Shown here piece by piece: positions 34,485 through 43,227 of a stretch of DNA of 64,000 nt. How positions within the stretch are numbered: the stretch's first letter is position 1; the number at the start of each line of letters is the position of its first letter. Under the pieces are notes generated by a model. The model had not been told where the DNA came from, searched no databases, and worked only from the letters and a program-made list of their open reading frames with translations. Made by a program: the position numbers and the translations under genes. The stretch is taken from assembly GCA_019638255.1 (NCBI GenBank), contig JAHBUD010000001.1:2294001-2358000 (forward strand). Reading direction: 5' to 3'. Source of the DNA: Cyclobacteriaceae bacterium. Its GTDB lineage: Bacteria; Bacteroidota; Bacteroidia; Cytophagales; Cyclobacteriaceae.

Positions 34485-35231
34485 ATGAAGAATTTTTTTA
34501 GTGCAGTACTTATTCTAATCATTGCTTATCCGGTAGTTGCTCAAGAAGCAGGTGTCCGATATTTTGAAATGCGTACCTATCATTGTAATGAAGGAAAACG
34601 TCCTGATTTAATAAAACGCTTCCAGGATCATACCGTGAAGTTGTTTACGAAAAATGGCATTGAAAGTATCGCTTACTTTTTACCGGTAGAAGAGAACGAC
34701 AATACAGTAACGTTTATACTTGCGTATCCAAACCGCGAATCGAGGGATCGGTTATGGAATTCTTTTGCCAATGATCCCGAATGGAAGGCTGTGTTTAAGC
34801 AATCGGAAGCTAACGGGCCGCTGTTGGCCAAGATTGATCAAACGTTTTTGACCCTGGCACCTGAGCTAAGTTCGGGTATCACTAAACTGCCTGGTGAAGA
34901 GCATGTATTTGAGTTGAGGACTTACTTTATGCATCCGGGAAGAGTGGATGCGATTAATGCCCGTTTTCGTGATCATACCCGGGCACTATTTGAGCGCCAC
35001 GGTATGACCAATGTAGTTTATTGGTATACCGTTGAACCTGATAATGCTCAGTCGAAGCTGGTGTATCTGCTGGCACATAAAAGTGTTGAAGAGGCAAAGA
35101 ATTCATTTGATAAATTTCGCGATGATCCGGATTGGAAAAGGGTACGGGATGATTCCGAAGTTAGCGGACTGATTGTTGAGCGTATAGAGTCAAAATATTT
35201 TAAAACGCTTCCATTTTCGCCACTAAAGTAG
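34485..35231 (+). CDS. NIPSNAP family secreted protein, two domains
   Basis: I take ATG 34485 (MKNFFSAVLILIIAYPVVAQ), which begins a clean signal peptide. The longer frame from 34434 would bury it. The mature protein holds two NIPSNAP (ferredoxin-like) domains: YFEMRTYHCNEGKRPDLIKR...AYPNRESRDRLWNSFANDPEW, shown here in part, and FELRTYFMHPGRVDAINARF with FDKFRDDPDWKRV. The family has no established reaction. It precedes a sugar-isomerase-like gene by 40 nt, so they may be co-expressed in a periplasmic sugar pathway. Confidence 0.85.
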   Translation: MKNFFSAVLILIIAYPVVAQEAGVRYFEMRTYHCNEGKRPDLIKRFQDHTVKLFTKNGIESIAYFLPVEENDNTVTFILAYPNRESRDRLWNSFANDPEWKAVFKQSEANGPLLAKIDQTFLTLAPELSSGITKLPGEEHVFELRTYFMHPGRVDAINARFRDHTRALFERHGMTNVVYWYTVEPDNAQSKLVYLLAHKSVEEAKNSFDKFRDDPDWKRVRDDSEVSGLIVERIESKYFKTLPFSPLK

Positions 35232-35271
35232 GGTGTAACCAATACAAGTTTTATTATAAACGATTTGAGAT

Positions 35272-36234
35272 ATGCAAAACGAAACTAACCGCAGACTGTT
35301 TATTCGTCATTTGGGCTTGGCCACCCTGGGCGTTACCATGGTTCCTGCTCTAGCCACATCCTGTGCACCGAAATCAAAAGAAAATTCAACTGACATGTTT
35401 TTTAGAATATCCCTGGCAGAATGGTCGCTGCATAAAGCCCTGTTTGCGAATGAACTGACTAACCTTGATTTTCCTGTTGTGGCGAAACAAGACTACGGTA
35501 TTTCAGCTGTGGAGTATGTCAATCAGTTTTTTAAAGACAAGGTGAAAGACCAGACTTATCTGGCGGAACTGAAGCAGCGTTGTGATGATAATGGTGTAGC
35601 CAGTTTGCTCATCATGTGCGATGGTGAAGGCTACCTGGGTGATCTGGATGAAGCCAAACGAAAGGAAGCGGTGGACAATCATAAAAAATGGGTAGAGGCT
35701 GCAAATTTTCTCGGCTGCCACTCTATACGGGTGAATGCTTTTGGACGTGGGAGTGAAGCGGAAGTAGCGGCAGCAGCTACTGACGGATTACGATCATTAT
35801 CCGAGTTTGCCATTGATTTTGATATTAATGTGATTGTTGAAAATCATGGAAGCTATTCGTCAAACGGACAGTGGCTTACTACCGTAATTGCCGGCACCGG
35901 CATGCCCAATTGCGGTACGCTGCCAGATTTCGGAAATTTCTGTTTGAAGCGAGGTGATGGTAGTGAGTGGGGAGGCGAATGCCTGGAGTGGTATGATCGT
36001 TATAAGGGTGTTGAAGAAATGATGTCTTTTGCTAAAGGAGTGAGTGCGAAAAGTTATGATTTTGATGAAGCCGGTAATTGTATAGAAACTGATTATGATA
36101 AGATGCTAAGAATTGTAAAGGCTAGTGGTTACACCGGATACATTGGCATTGAATACGAGGGTAGCAAACTCTCCGAACCTGATGGAATCCGTGCTACAAT
36201 GGCTTTGTTGGAGAGAGTGGGAAAAACTATCTAA
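35272..36234 (+). CDS. Exported sugar phosphate isomerase/epimerase-like TIM-barrel protein
   Basis: This 320-aa protein begins [20 protein letters not shown], a Tat-like signal with RR, ending in a lipobox-like LATSC. The body is an xylose-isomerase-like TIM barrel with VEYVNQFF, a [13 protein letters not shown]lu-Asn-His string and a C-terminal GIEYEGS Glu. These are the metal/substrate positions in hydroxypyruvate isomerase and IolE/IolI relatives. The substrate is unknown. The stop overlaps the convergent RidA gene by 4 nt. Confidence 0.8.
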   Translation: MQNETNRRLFIRHLGLATLGVTMVPALATSCAPKSKENSTDMFFRISLAEWSLHKALFANELTNLDFPVVAKQDYGISAVEYVNQFFKDKVKDQTYLAELKQRCDDNGVASLLIMCDGEGYLGDLDEAKRKEAVDNHKKWVEAANFLGCHSIRVNAFGRGSEAEVAAAATDGLRSLSEFAIDFDINVIVENHGSYSSNGQWLTTVIAGTGMPNCGTLPDFGNFCLKRGDGSEWGGECLEWYDRYKGVEEMMSFAKGVSAKSYDFDEAGNCIETDYDKMLRIVKASGYTGYIGIEYEGSKLSEPDGIRATMALLERVGKTI

Positions 36235-36608
36235 CTCTTCTCGGCTACACATTCAATCTCCACCAACGCGTCTTTGGGCAGGCGGCTTACTTCTACAGTA
36301 GTTCGTGCAGGTTTATGTTCGCCAAAAAAAGCTTCATAGGCTTTGTTCATCTTTTCAAAATCCGCAAAGTTTTTCAGGAATACAGATGTTTTTACAACAT
36401 GTGAGCGGTCGCATCCGGCAGCTTTTAAAACAGTTTCAAGATTAGACAGCACAAGCGTAGTTTGCTCCGTAACTGTGTTGCCCTCAATCAGCATGGTTTT
36501 AGGATTGAGCGGTGTTTGTCCAGAGCAAAATATAAGGTTGCCGGATTGTATCGCGTGGCTATAGGGACCAATGGCTGCAGGGGCATGTTCTGTAAATATT
36601 TTTTTCAT
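36231..36608 (-). CDS. ridA: RidA family protein (reactive intermediate deaminase)
   Basis: This 125-aa protein matches RidA/YjgF along its length: [20 protein letters not shown], the [15 protein letters not shown] helix, and the C-terminal [20 protein letters not shown] with the Arg (R of ARTTVEV) and Glu that hydrolyse imines in RidA. It clears 2-aminoacrylate and similar enamines. Normal length for a trimer-forming member. It overlaps the sugar isomerase gene by 4 nt and lies 11 nt downstream of the GNAT-like gene on the same strand. Confidence 0.92.
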   Translation of the reverse strand: MKKIFTEHAPAAIGPYSHAIQSGNLIFCSGQTPLNPKTMLIEGNTVTEQTTLVLSNLETVLKAAGCDRSHVVKTSVFLKNFADFEKMNKAYEAFFGEHKPARTTVEVSRLPKDALVEIECVAEKS

Positions 36609-36619
36609 AGTATGTTTAT

Positions 36620-37678
36620 TTAGATGTAGTCGAAGGCTGAAGCATAAAGGGGTTTGGATTTTAAATTGTTGATTTCTTCTTGCTCCATATTTCTATAAGA
36701 AGTCATAATGTATACGCCTGAGTTCTTTACAAAGGAATTGAGCAAGCCCAGGTGGCCGGTGGCGACAATTGATTTTCTATAGGGACAATTTTCAGCCATC
36801 CAGAAAAGCGAAGAGTTTATATTTTCGCGATGAAGTAGTCCTTCAAATAACCGGAGTAATGTTTTTTCATAACCGGGCTTAAAGTACAAACCTTCAAAGG
36901 CCAGAAATTCAAATCGCTTTGGATTGAACAGTTTGTTAATCAATGGCAATCGGGGAAGAATATTCATAATAATTTTGCCCATGAAACCCGGCATTTTGTT
37001 GATGGCCCAGTGCACGCGGTGATACTGACAGCCAGCCACAATTTTTCCCTGCTCACGAATAACAAAATAGTTTTCTTTTAAGAAAAGATAATCGGTATGT
37101 ACAAGAGAGTGCTCCTTGTATTGTTCCCTGATCAGCTTAAGAATTTCTGCCTGATCCTTTTCGTGCTCTATTCGTTCAATTTCCTTTTGCTCTTTTGGAA
37201 AAAACCGACTGAATGCATTTACAGAGAGTAATCCTAACTTTTCGTAGCCGGCATTTTCAACAACTTTATACGAACGGATGTTTCCTTTCTCAACGCAACC
37301 CACATAGATCGTTTTCTCGGTTTCATCTCTCCGCACAATTTCCATTACTTTACCAGCAAAGTGTTTGATTATTTTTTTTCCCTGAATGGAGGCACCGGCT
37401 GCGAAGTACCGGATGATAAAACAGTTGTAGGGTTGGCCGGCCACCAGGGGCTTTGTATGGCAAAACACTGCTGTTCCCACGATGGCATCATCTTGCTCAA
37501 TGGCGTACAGGTATGGGTCTTTAAGTAATCGGATAAGTTCGTTTGAGTTTTTACGCTCATACACCGTGCCTGCACTTCCCCAGTTTGTATTGTTGAAGAA
37601 TGTAATGCCTTCTTCCGGAATACCGTGGTATTTCCAAATGGTTAAATCATTTTCCAGCAGAACAAGCTTACGTTCCAT
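36620..37678 (-). CDS. Probable GNAT-fold acyltransferase, two domains
   Basis: This 352-aa protein has no named signature. The first half resembles a GNAT domain: YAIEQDDAIVGTAVF at the beta4 region, FAAGASIQGKKIIKHFAGKV where an acyl-CoA loop is expected, and NIRSYKVVENAGYEKLG, a typical GNAT ending. The second half repeats the outline (YFVIREQGKIVAGCQYHR, EGLYFKPGYEKTLLRLFEGL, YRKSIVATGHLGLL). A tandem GNAT protein is therefore likely. The substrate is unknown. It precedes RidA by 11 nt. Confidence 0.6.
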   Translation of the reverse strand: MERKLVLLENDLTIWKYHGIPEEGITFFNNTNWGSAGTVYERKNSNELIRLLKDPYLYAIEQDDAIVGTAVFCHTKPLVAGQPYNCFIIRYFAAGASIQGKKIIKHFAGKVMEIVRRDETEKTIYVGCVEKGNIRSYKVVENAGYEKLGLLSVNAFSRFFPKEQKEIERIEHEKDQAEILKLIREQYKEHSLVHTDYLFLKENYFVIREQGKIVAGCQYHRVHWAINKMPGFMGKIIMNILPRLPLINKLFNPKRFEFLAFEGLYFKPGYEKTLLRLFEGLLHRENINSSLFWMAENCPYRKSIVATGHLGLLNSFVKNSGVYIMTSYRNMEQEEINNLKSKPLYASAFDYI

Positions 37679-37735
37679 AGAAGCAATATAATTCTATTCA
37701 GCAAATTCTATGGTTCATTTCAAAAGAGGACGAAT

Positions 37736-37766
37736 AAAAAAAACCGCCCCAATTGCTTGGGGCGGT
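37736..37766 (-). terminator. Rho-independent terminator of the sulfur operon
   Basis: On the minus strand ACCGCCCC and GGGGCGGT form an 8-bp stem with an 8-nt loop, followed by a run of eight T. It lies about 20 nt after the DsrE-like stop. Confidence 0.92.
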
Positions 37767-37784
37767 CAACCTCAACAGAACCAA

Positions 37785-38321
37785 TCATATGAAGATGATC
37801 TGTGTTCCCTCGCCTTCGGCCAAGGCATACATATCACCAACGGTTATGATTCCTTTAACTTCATCCAGCAGGTCTTCCTGTTTAAGATGGAACATATCAG
37901 CAGCAAGTTTACAGGCATAAATTTCGCCACCACCTGCATCAATCATCTGGATAAACTCGGTTACATGCGGCATATCCAATTTATCCATTTCTTTTTTCAT
38001 CATGTAGGAAGCGAACGCTTCAAAACCGGGCAGTCCGGCTACCATGGTGGGCATGGCTGGCATGAATGCCGGATTGCCTACTGTGGCTGTGTGCAGGTGG
38101 TCGGCATTTTTCTTGGTGATGGCCTCCAATCCAAAAAAGGTAAAGAACATTTTTGCTTCCAGGCCTTCCATTAATGCACCGTTGGCCATTACCAACGCAG
38201 CGTATACATCTTCTAATTTTCCTTTTGAGCAAATGACTAATACTTTCTTCAATTTGCCTTTATCGCTATTAACCGGTACTGCAGTTTCTTTGGTAGCCGG
38301 TTTTTCCATTACATCGGTCAT
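37785..38321 (-). CDS. DsrE/DsrF/DrsH-like sulfur-relay protein
   Basis: This 178-aa protein has a charged N-terminal leader (about 1-25) and a DsrE-type fold: KKVLVICSKGKLEDVYAALV, the MFFTFFGLEAITKK segment, a Met/Pro-rich loop near TVGNPAFMPAMPTMV, and Cys in EIYACKLAADMF, the position of the sulfur-carrying Cys in DsrE2-type proteins. These are cytoplasmic or membrane-associated persulfide carriers. It is the third gene after the SQR-like and DsrC/TusE-like genes on one strand, so it probably receives or passes sulfane sulfur from sulfide oxidation. Confidence 0.85.
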   Translation of the reverse strand: MTDVMEKPATKETAVPVNSDKGKLKKVLVICSKGKLEDVYAALVMANGALMEGLEAKMFFTFFGLEAITKKNADHLHTATVGNPAFMPAMPTMVAGLPGFEAFASYMMKKEMDKLDMPHVTEFIQMIDAGGGEIYACKLAADMFHLKQEDLLDEVKGIITVGDMYALAEGEGTQIIFI

Positions 38322-38348
38322 AGTTTTAAAAATTTTATGGTTAAAAAA

Positions 38349-38660
38349 TTAAATGCAACTGGCGGGTTTGGGAATTCCGGCAAGTTTGCTGGAGATTTTT
38401 AGCGGGCCTCCGGGAAACAGTGCGTAGAATTGCTTAATGTCAACAATGCCTGAGTTTCCTAGCTTACGAATGCTTAGCTGAGCGCCTTCTTTTTGTTTTG
38501 CGCGCAGCCAGTTTAATACTTCAAAGTGCTTGTCCGTTAATTCAATATTGTACTGGGCTGCCATTTCGCGCGCCAGTTCCGGTGTCCATTGATCCATGTT
38601 GGTGAGATACCCTTCGGCATTTACATCAACTGCTGTTCCTGCTAATGTTAAGGTTTCCAT
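38349..38660 (-). CDS. TusE/DsrC-like sulfur-relay protein
   Basis: This 103-aa protein matches the DsrC/TusE family: DAEGYLTNMDQWTPELAREM given in its shorter form as EGYLTNMDQWTPELARE, LTDKHFEVLNWLR and the C-terminal arm GIPKPASCI with the penultimate Cys. The second Cys found about ten residues earlier in true DsrC is absent; Leu/Lys occur there. It therefore fits the TusE/sulfur-transfer class rather than the dissimilatory sulfite reductase partner. No dsrAB genes are nearby. It lies between the SQR-like and DsrE-like genes. Confidence 0.88.
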   Translation of the reverse strand: METLTLAGTAVDVNAEGYLTNMDQWTPELAREMAAQYNIELTDKHFEVLNWLRAKQKEGAQLSIRKLGNSGIVDIKQFYALFPGGPLKISSKLAGIPKPASCI

Positions 38661-38671
38661 ATAATTGATTT

Positions 38672-39922
38672 TTAAGGTTGTTCTTCTACAATTTTTCCCG
38701 CCATCGACATGTTAGTGCTTACCGGCAGTTTCTTTCCTGTTAAAAGCAGGTGCCAGTACACCCACTTGAATGCCAGTTTCCCAAAGTGGTTGGCACGGTT
38801 TACTTTCAATAAACTCATTGGGCCAACCCCGGCAAACGGAAATTTTCCTGGTAAGGGTTCTGTTGTGTAGTTGAAATCGATCAGCGTTCCTTTACCATAG
38901 CCTGTTTCAATAAAGCAATTTGCATGGCCATCAAATTTTGCTTCCAACGGTTGCCCGTTGATGTAGCTTAGGATGTTATCGGTTAGGATTTCAGCTTCAA
39001 AGTGTGCTACCGATCCGGCTTTTGATGTGGGCAGGTTGGTGGCATCGCCCAACACAAAAATATTTTCAAAGGTCTTGTGCTGTAAGGTGTATTTGTCTGT
39101 GGGTATGAAATTAAGACCATCCTCATCACCCATGTTACTGTTTTCAATAACCTGATCGCCTTTATTAACCGGAATGGAAATCAACAAATCAAACGGAACT
39201 TCCAGTTCATCATAGGATACCAGAACCTTGCGTTCATTGTCCACGCGTTGTAAATAAAAGTCGGGAACAACAGCAATGTTCTTTTCTTCCATCAGTTTGC
39301 TGAGCAAAGCAGTGGTTTTTGGTTTGGTAAAGGCCCCTGAAAGAGGCGTAACGTAAGTGATGTTCACTTTGTCGCGAATACCTTTTTCGGTGAAGAAGGC
39401 ATCTGCCAGAAATGTAAATTCGAGTGGAGCAACCGGGCATTTGATGATGGTTTCGGCCAGGTTAATTACCAGGTTACCGCCTTCCCATGTTTCAAGTTTT
39501 TGGGCTAGCCGTCTGCTTCCTTCAAAGGTGTAGAAATCAAAAATATCCTTATACCATAAATCGCCTTTCAATCCTTCTGTTTCTTCTGGTACCGGGGTGG
39601 TTCCGGTGGCGACTATGAGTATATCGTAATTCAGCGATGTTCCATCGGATAGATCAACATGGTTATTTTCAGGATTGATCTTAACGACCTCACTAATGCT
39701 AAACACAACGCCTTTCGGTAGAAAATCTTTTTTGGGTTTCACTACTTGTTCCGGCCTGTAAACTCCGAAGGGAATGAAAAGAAAGCCGGGTTGATAGTAG
39801 TGCTGTGGATCTTTGTCTACAATAGTGATTTGCCATACATCACTATTCAGGTTACGGTAGAGTTTGTTGGCCATCATAGTGCCGGCCGTTCCTGCTCCGA
39901 GTATCACAATCTTTTTCATCAT
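38672..39922 (-). CDS. Sulfide:quinone oxidoreductase-like FAD protein
   Basis: This 416-aa flavoprotein has the FAD loop IVILGAGTAGTMMANKLYRN, the ATGTTPVPEETEG string, a catalytic-type Cys in IKCPVAPLEF and another in HANCFIETGYGKG, GDATNLPTSKAGSVAHFEAE at the second FAD site, and a C-terminal amphipathic segment (KLAFKWVYWHLLLTGKK) suited to membrane docking. This fits the SQR family, which oxidises sulfide to sulfane sulfur and reduces quinone. The two genes behind it encode sulfur carriers, which supports the call. An Fnr-like palindrome lies about 80 nt upstream. Confidence 0.85.
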   Translation of the reverse strand: MMKKIVILGAGTAGTMMANKLYRNLNSDVWQITIVDKDPQHYYQPGFLFIPFGVYRPEQVVKPKKDFLPKGVVFSISEVVKINPENNHVDLSDGTSLNYDILIVATGTTPVPEETEGLKGDLWYKDIFDFYTFEGSRRLAQKLETWEGGNLVINLAETIIKCPVAPLEFTFLADAFFTEKGIRDKVNITYVTPLSGAFTKPKTTALLSKLMEEKNIAVVPDFYLQRVDNERKVLVSYDELEVPFDLLISIPVNKGDQVIENSNMGDEDGLNFIPTDKYTLQHKTFENIFVLGDATNLPTSKAGSVAHFEAEILTDNILSYINGQPLEAKFDGHANCFIETGYGKGTLIDFNYTTEPLPGKFPFAGVGPMSLLKVNRANHFGKLAFKWVYWHLLLTGKKLPVSTNMSMAGKIVEEQP

Positions 39923-39996
39923 TGGTTCCTGTTGGTTGATGGAATAAAAGTAGACGGAACCAATTGTCTTTGTAATGACCGCGCTCAGCAGCCGAC

Positions 39997-40010
39997 TTGA
40001 TTTAAATCAT
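39997..40010. promoter_or_regulatory. Fnr/Crp-type palindrome upstream of the sulfur operon, copy 2
   Basis: TTGATTTAAATCAT is one base from the Fnr consensus TTGAT-N4-ATCAA. Its 12-bp core is identical to 32770-32781. It lies 75-88 nt upstream of the SQR-like start, where an activator could sit. Confidence 0.55.
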
Positions 40011-40023
40011 ATAATACTGATTA

Positions 40024-40078
40024 TGTGTAACTTAAGTAACACAACTAACGATTGCCGCTGCTACTTGTGTTACACAAC
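40024..40078. promoter_or_regulatory. GTGTAAC/GTTACAC inverted repeats upstream of the sulfur operon
   Basis: Two further palindromes lie beyond the Fnr-like box. GTGTAAC-TTAA-GTAACAC (40024-40041) is palindromic except for one A/T pair of positions, and TTGTGT-T-ACACAA (40066-40078) is perfect about a single base. They share the GTGT/ACAC ends, which suggests one regulator binding twice. Which factor is unknown. Confidence 0.4.
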
Positions 40079-40082
40079 CGAT

Positions 40083-40787
40083 CTATTTTGATGGCGGCAT
40101 GCTCGGACGAACTTCTATTTTGCTGGGCAGCGTCCGCGGGTTCATCGTTAACAGGTCGTGTACAAGTTTGCCAATATCTTCGGGTTGAATTTTCCAGGCA
40201 TCTTCGGGGGCAGGGGTGTGGTTATTGAAATGCGTAGCCACGGAGCCCGGCATGATGGTGGATACTTTGATACCGTGTGCGCGAACATCCATCATTACGG
40301 CTTGCGTAAACCCAACCAACCCGAATTTACTGGCATTGTAAGCGCTGCCTCCGGCAAAGAAATTCGTACCGGCAAGACTGGCTATGGTTATAATATAACC
40401 TTGCGATTTTTTAAGGGCTGGCAAGCAACCCTTAATACTGTAAAATACACCTGTCAGGTTTGTGTCGATGGTTTCGTGCCATTGATCAGCCGTCATCGCT
40501 TCAATGGAAGCAAAATACCCGATGCCTGCATTGGCCACCAGAACATCCAGTTGTCCCCATTGATCCAGCATTTTCTTTACGGCATTTTCCTGGTCGGCAT
40601 AGTTGCGAACATCGGCAACAACTCCGAGGGCATGTTCCTTTTGGATGGCGTTGAGTTTGGCGGTTGCTTCATCAAGGGCTTGTTTGTTCCGACCGGTGAT
40701 GCCCACATGCCAGCCGTTGTTAATCAATACTTCGGCTATGCCCAATCCTATACCCTTGCTGCCCCCGGTAATCAATGCTGTTTTCAT
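40083..40787 (-). CDS. Short-chain dehydrogenase/reductase (SDR)
   Basis: This 234-aa classical SDR has the cofactor loop TGGSKGIGLG, NAG in LVANAGIGYF, and a catalytic Ser-Tyr-Lys set: Ser in ITIASLAGTNFF, Tyr and Lys in SAYNASKFG. The N-terminal string VGITGRNKQAL has Arg after the second strand, favouring NADP(H). The substrate is unknown. It lies upstream of the SQR operon on the same strand, but the two are separated by 160 nt with the operator-like sites. Confidence 0.9.
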   Translation of the reverse strand: MKTALITGGSKGIGLGIAEVLINNGWHVGITGRNKQALDEATAKLNAIQKEHALGVVADVRNYADQENAVKKMLDQWGQLDVLVANAGIGYFASIEAMTADQWHETIDTNLTGVFYSIKGCLPALKKSQGYIITIASLAGTNFFAGGSAYNASKFGLVGFTQAVMMDVRAHGIKVSTIMPGSVATHFNNHTPAPEDAWKIQPEDIGKLVHDLLTMNPRTLPSKIEVRPSMPPSK

Positions 40788-40858
40788 AAATGTTTTGCTA
40801 TTTATATTGTTAACTAAATAAAATTCTCTTAGTAATTAAGTCTGGCTGAATTTAATTT

Positions 40859-40927
40859 ACCGCAAAGGCACAAAGGCGCTAAGTATTAGCATTTTCTTTG
40901 CGGCTCTGCGACTCCGAGGTTTTTTTA
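40859..40927. repeat. Degenerate palindromic repeat of CGCAAAG type, copy 2
   Basis: It begins ACCGCAAAGGCACAAAGGCG, continues to CTAAG and an AT-rich middle, and returns with TTTGCGGCTCTGCGACTCCG and GAGG plus T. The halves are complementary and built from repeated CGCAAAG-like words, as at 16204. It lies between the SDR and S46 peptidase genes. Confidence 0.6.
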
Positions 40928-41011
40928 GTTGTCAACCAGATTTTAATATCTCCTAAAATAGTAACTTAAACCACTTTTTCAGTGAATTTAAAAGCCTTAA
41001 ATCAACTAACT

Positions 41012-43183
41012 ATGAAATGGCCTAAAGTGTTTCTTCTTTTCTATTTTCTGTTTGTTCGGATCCTATCCTTTGCCGATGAAGGCATGTGGCTGCCCATGCT
41101 GCTCGCCAAACTCAATGAAAAGGAGATGAGGGCGATGGGTATGAAAATATCGGCTGAAGATATTTACAGCATCAACAAAAGCAGTTTAAAAGATGCCATT
41201 GTGAGCTTTGGAGGATTTTGCACCGGAGAAGTGATTTCTTCACAAGGACTAGTGTTAACCAACCACCACTGTGGCTTTGGTGCCATTCAAAGTCATGCTA
41301 CACTACAAAACAACTATATCGATAATGGTTTTTGGGCGATGAGCCTCAAAGATGAATTGCCAAATCCGAGTTTGTTCGTCACCTTCATCGTGCGCATGGA
41401 AGATGTTACGGCATCGGTGCTGTCGGGTGTCACATCGGCTATGCCTGAAAATGAACGACAGTCGCAAATCGACAAGAACATTAATGCTGTTCGTGCAAAT
41501 TCAAAGCGCGAGACTTACCAGGATGTATTGGTGCGTCCGTTCTTTGAAGGGAACCAATATTACCTGTTTGTAACAGAGACCTATCGCGATGTTCGGTTGG
41601 TTGGCGCTCCGCCATCTTCCATTGGTAATTTTGGTAAAGATACTGACAACTGGATGTGGCCCCGCCACACCGGTGATTTTGCCATGTTCCGGATCTATGC
41701 CGATAAGAACAATAGACCATCAGCCTATTCACCCGATAATGTTCCTTATAAACCAAAGCGTACGTTGTCAATTTCGTTGGATGGCGTTTCGCAGGATGAC
41801 TTCACCATGGTATTTGGATTTCCAGGTCGCACCAATCAATATCTTCCGGCAGTGGCAGTGGAACAATTGATTGAAGTGAATAATCCTGCAAAGATCAAAG
41901 TACGCGATCATGTGCTTGAGGTGATGGACGCCTATATGCGCACCGATGAACAGATTAAAATTCAATATGCTGCCAAGTGGGCCTCGGTTTCCAACGCATG
42001 GAAAAAATGGCAAGGTGAATTGTTGGGATTAAACCGGGTAGATGGTGTAGGCAGAAAGAAAAAGCTAGAAGCTGATTTTCAAAATAAGGTAAATGCGAAT
42101 GCTGCATTAAAGGCAAAGTATGGAACAGTTTTGCCAGACCTGAACAACGCGTTCGATGAATTAAAGGTGTATGGTTTGGCGCGTGATTATTACTTAGAAA
42201 TCATCTCCCGGATTGAATTGTTCACCATTGCTTCACAGCTGATTCAGCTTGAAGCTGCCTTTGATAAAGAGGGAGAAAGTGGTTATGCGGCCAGGCTGCC
42301 TCAGGTTAAAGATAGGTTGACGGGATTTTATGGTGATTACAGTCCTATAGTGGACATGAAAATGACTGAGGTTCTGTTATCGCTTTATGTCAATGATCAA
42401 CAGGAGAAGTTTCAGTCTGCCTTGCTGCGCGATAAACTAAAAGCCAATCAGGGTGATTTTGCTTTGCTGGCCAAGGTGTTGTTTGCTGAAACTGATCTGG
42501 ATGATCAGCAGAAGACATTGAGTTTATTGGATAAACCGACCAAAGAAGTTGTTGACATCATCCGGCAAAATGCTACGGTGCTTTTATTCAAAGACATGCA
42601 GCGTGTTTATCAAAATGAGGTTCAGCGTACCCTAAGCCCAATTCAAGATCGGATAAACGCCTTGCAACGCACCTACATGGCTGCGCAGATGGAAGTATTC
42701 ACGGAGAAACGGTTTTATCCGGATGCCAACAGTACCCTACGCTTAACGTATGGCAAGGTAGATGGGTACACTCCACGCGATGCAGTGCGCTATGACTACT
42801 ACTCGTACCTCGATGGCGTAATGGAGAAATACAAACCCGGTGACTATGAATTTGATTTACCGACAAAGCTTATTGACCTGTACAAAAAGAAAGACTATGG
42901 ACAGTACGGTGTTAATGGAAAGCTTCCGGTAAACTTTATTGCGGCCAATCACACTTCGGGTGGTAATTCGGGAAGTCCTGCGTTGGATGCATGGGGTAAT
43001 CTGGTGGGATTGAATTTCGATCGCGTGTGGGAGGGAACCATGAGCGATATTAACTACGACCCTTCCATTTGCCGGAACATCATGGTGGATATCCGCTACA
43101 TTTTATTCATCGTTGATAAGTATGCCGGTGCCGGGCACCTGGTAAAGGAAATGAATTTGGTCCGACCCAAGACAAAGAAGTAA
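41012..43183 (+). CDS. S46 family dipeptidyl-peptidase, DPP11-like (acidic P1)
   Basis: I take ATG 41012, giving 723 aa with a signal peptide (MKWPKVFLLFYFLFVRILSF). The chymotrypsin-like catalytic set is visible: His in LTNHHCGFGAIQ, and Ser653 in GGNSGSPALD. The string NFDRVWEG places Arg at 671, 18 residues after the catalytic Ser. In Porphyromonas gingivalis DPP11 the equivalent pair is Ser655/Arg673, and that Arg gives Asp/Glu preference, whereas DPP7 has Gly. Asp/Glu at P1 is therefore the likely specificity. The enzyme would release dipeptides in the periplasm or at the surface. It is a single-gene unit. Confidence 0.9.
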   Translation: MKWPKVFLLFYFLFVRILSFADEGMWLPMLLAKLNEKEMRAMGMKISAEDIYSINKSSLKDAIVSFGGFCTGEVISSQGLVLTNHHCGFGAIQSHATLQNNYIDNGFWAMSLKDELPNPSLFVTFIVRMEDVTASVLSGVTSAMPENERQSQIDKNINAVRANSKRETYQDVLVRPFFEGNQYYLFVTETYRDVRLVGAPPSSIGNFGKDTDNWMWPRHTGDFAMFRIYADKNNRPSAYSPDNVPYKPKRTLSISLDGVSQDDFTMVFGFPGRTNQYLPAVAVEQLIEVNNPAKIKVRDHVLEVMDAYMRTDEQIKIQYAAKWASVSNAWKKWQGELLGLNRVDGVGRKKKLEADFQNKVNANAALKAKYGTVLPDLNNAFDELKVYGLARDYYLEIISRIELFTIASQLIQLEAAFDKEGESGYAARLPQVKDRLTGFYGDYSPIVDMKMTEVLLSLYVNDQQEKFQSALLRDKLKANQGDFALLAKVLFAETDLDDQQKTLSLLDKPTKEVVDIIRQNATVLLFKDMQRVYQNEVQRTLSPIQDRINALQRTYMAAQMEVFTEKRFYPDANSTLRLTYGKVDGYTPRDAVRYDYYSYLDGVMEKYKPGDYEFDLPTKLIDLYKKKDYGQYGVNGKLPVNFIAANHTSGGNSGSPALDAWGNLVGLNFDRVWEGTMSDINYDPSICRNIMVDIRYILFIVDKYAGAGHLVKEMNLVRPKTKK

Positions 43184-43227
43184 GGGTAAATAAATCTGTC
43201 AAGGCATGAAACTAGTTAACTGTGTGT

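Noticed and set aside
37710..38174. A 154-codon plus-strand frame opposite the DsrE-like gene
   Set aside because: It covers the terminator and the DsrE-like coding strand and shows no motif of its own.
40158..40817. A 219-codon plus-strand frame opposite the SDR gene
   Set aside because: The minus-strand frame is a textbook SDR with cofactor and catalytic motifs. The opposite frame is a long shadow.
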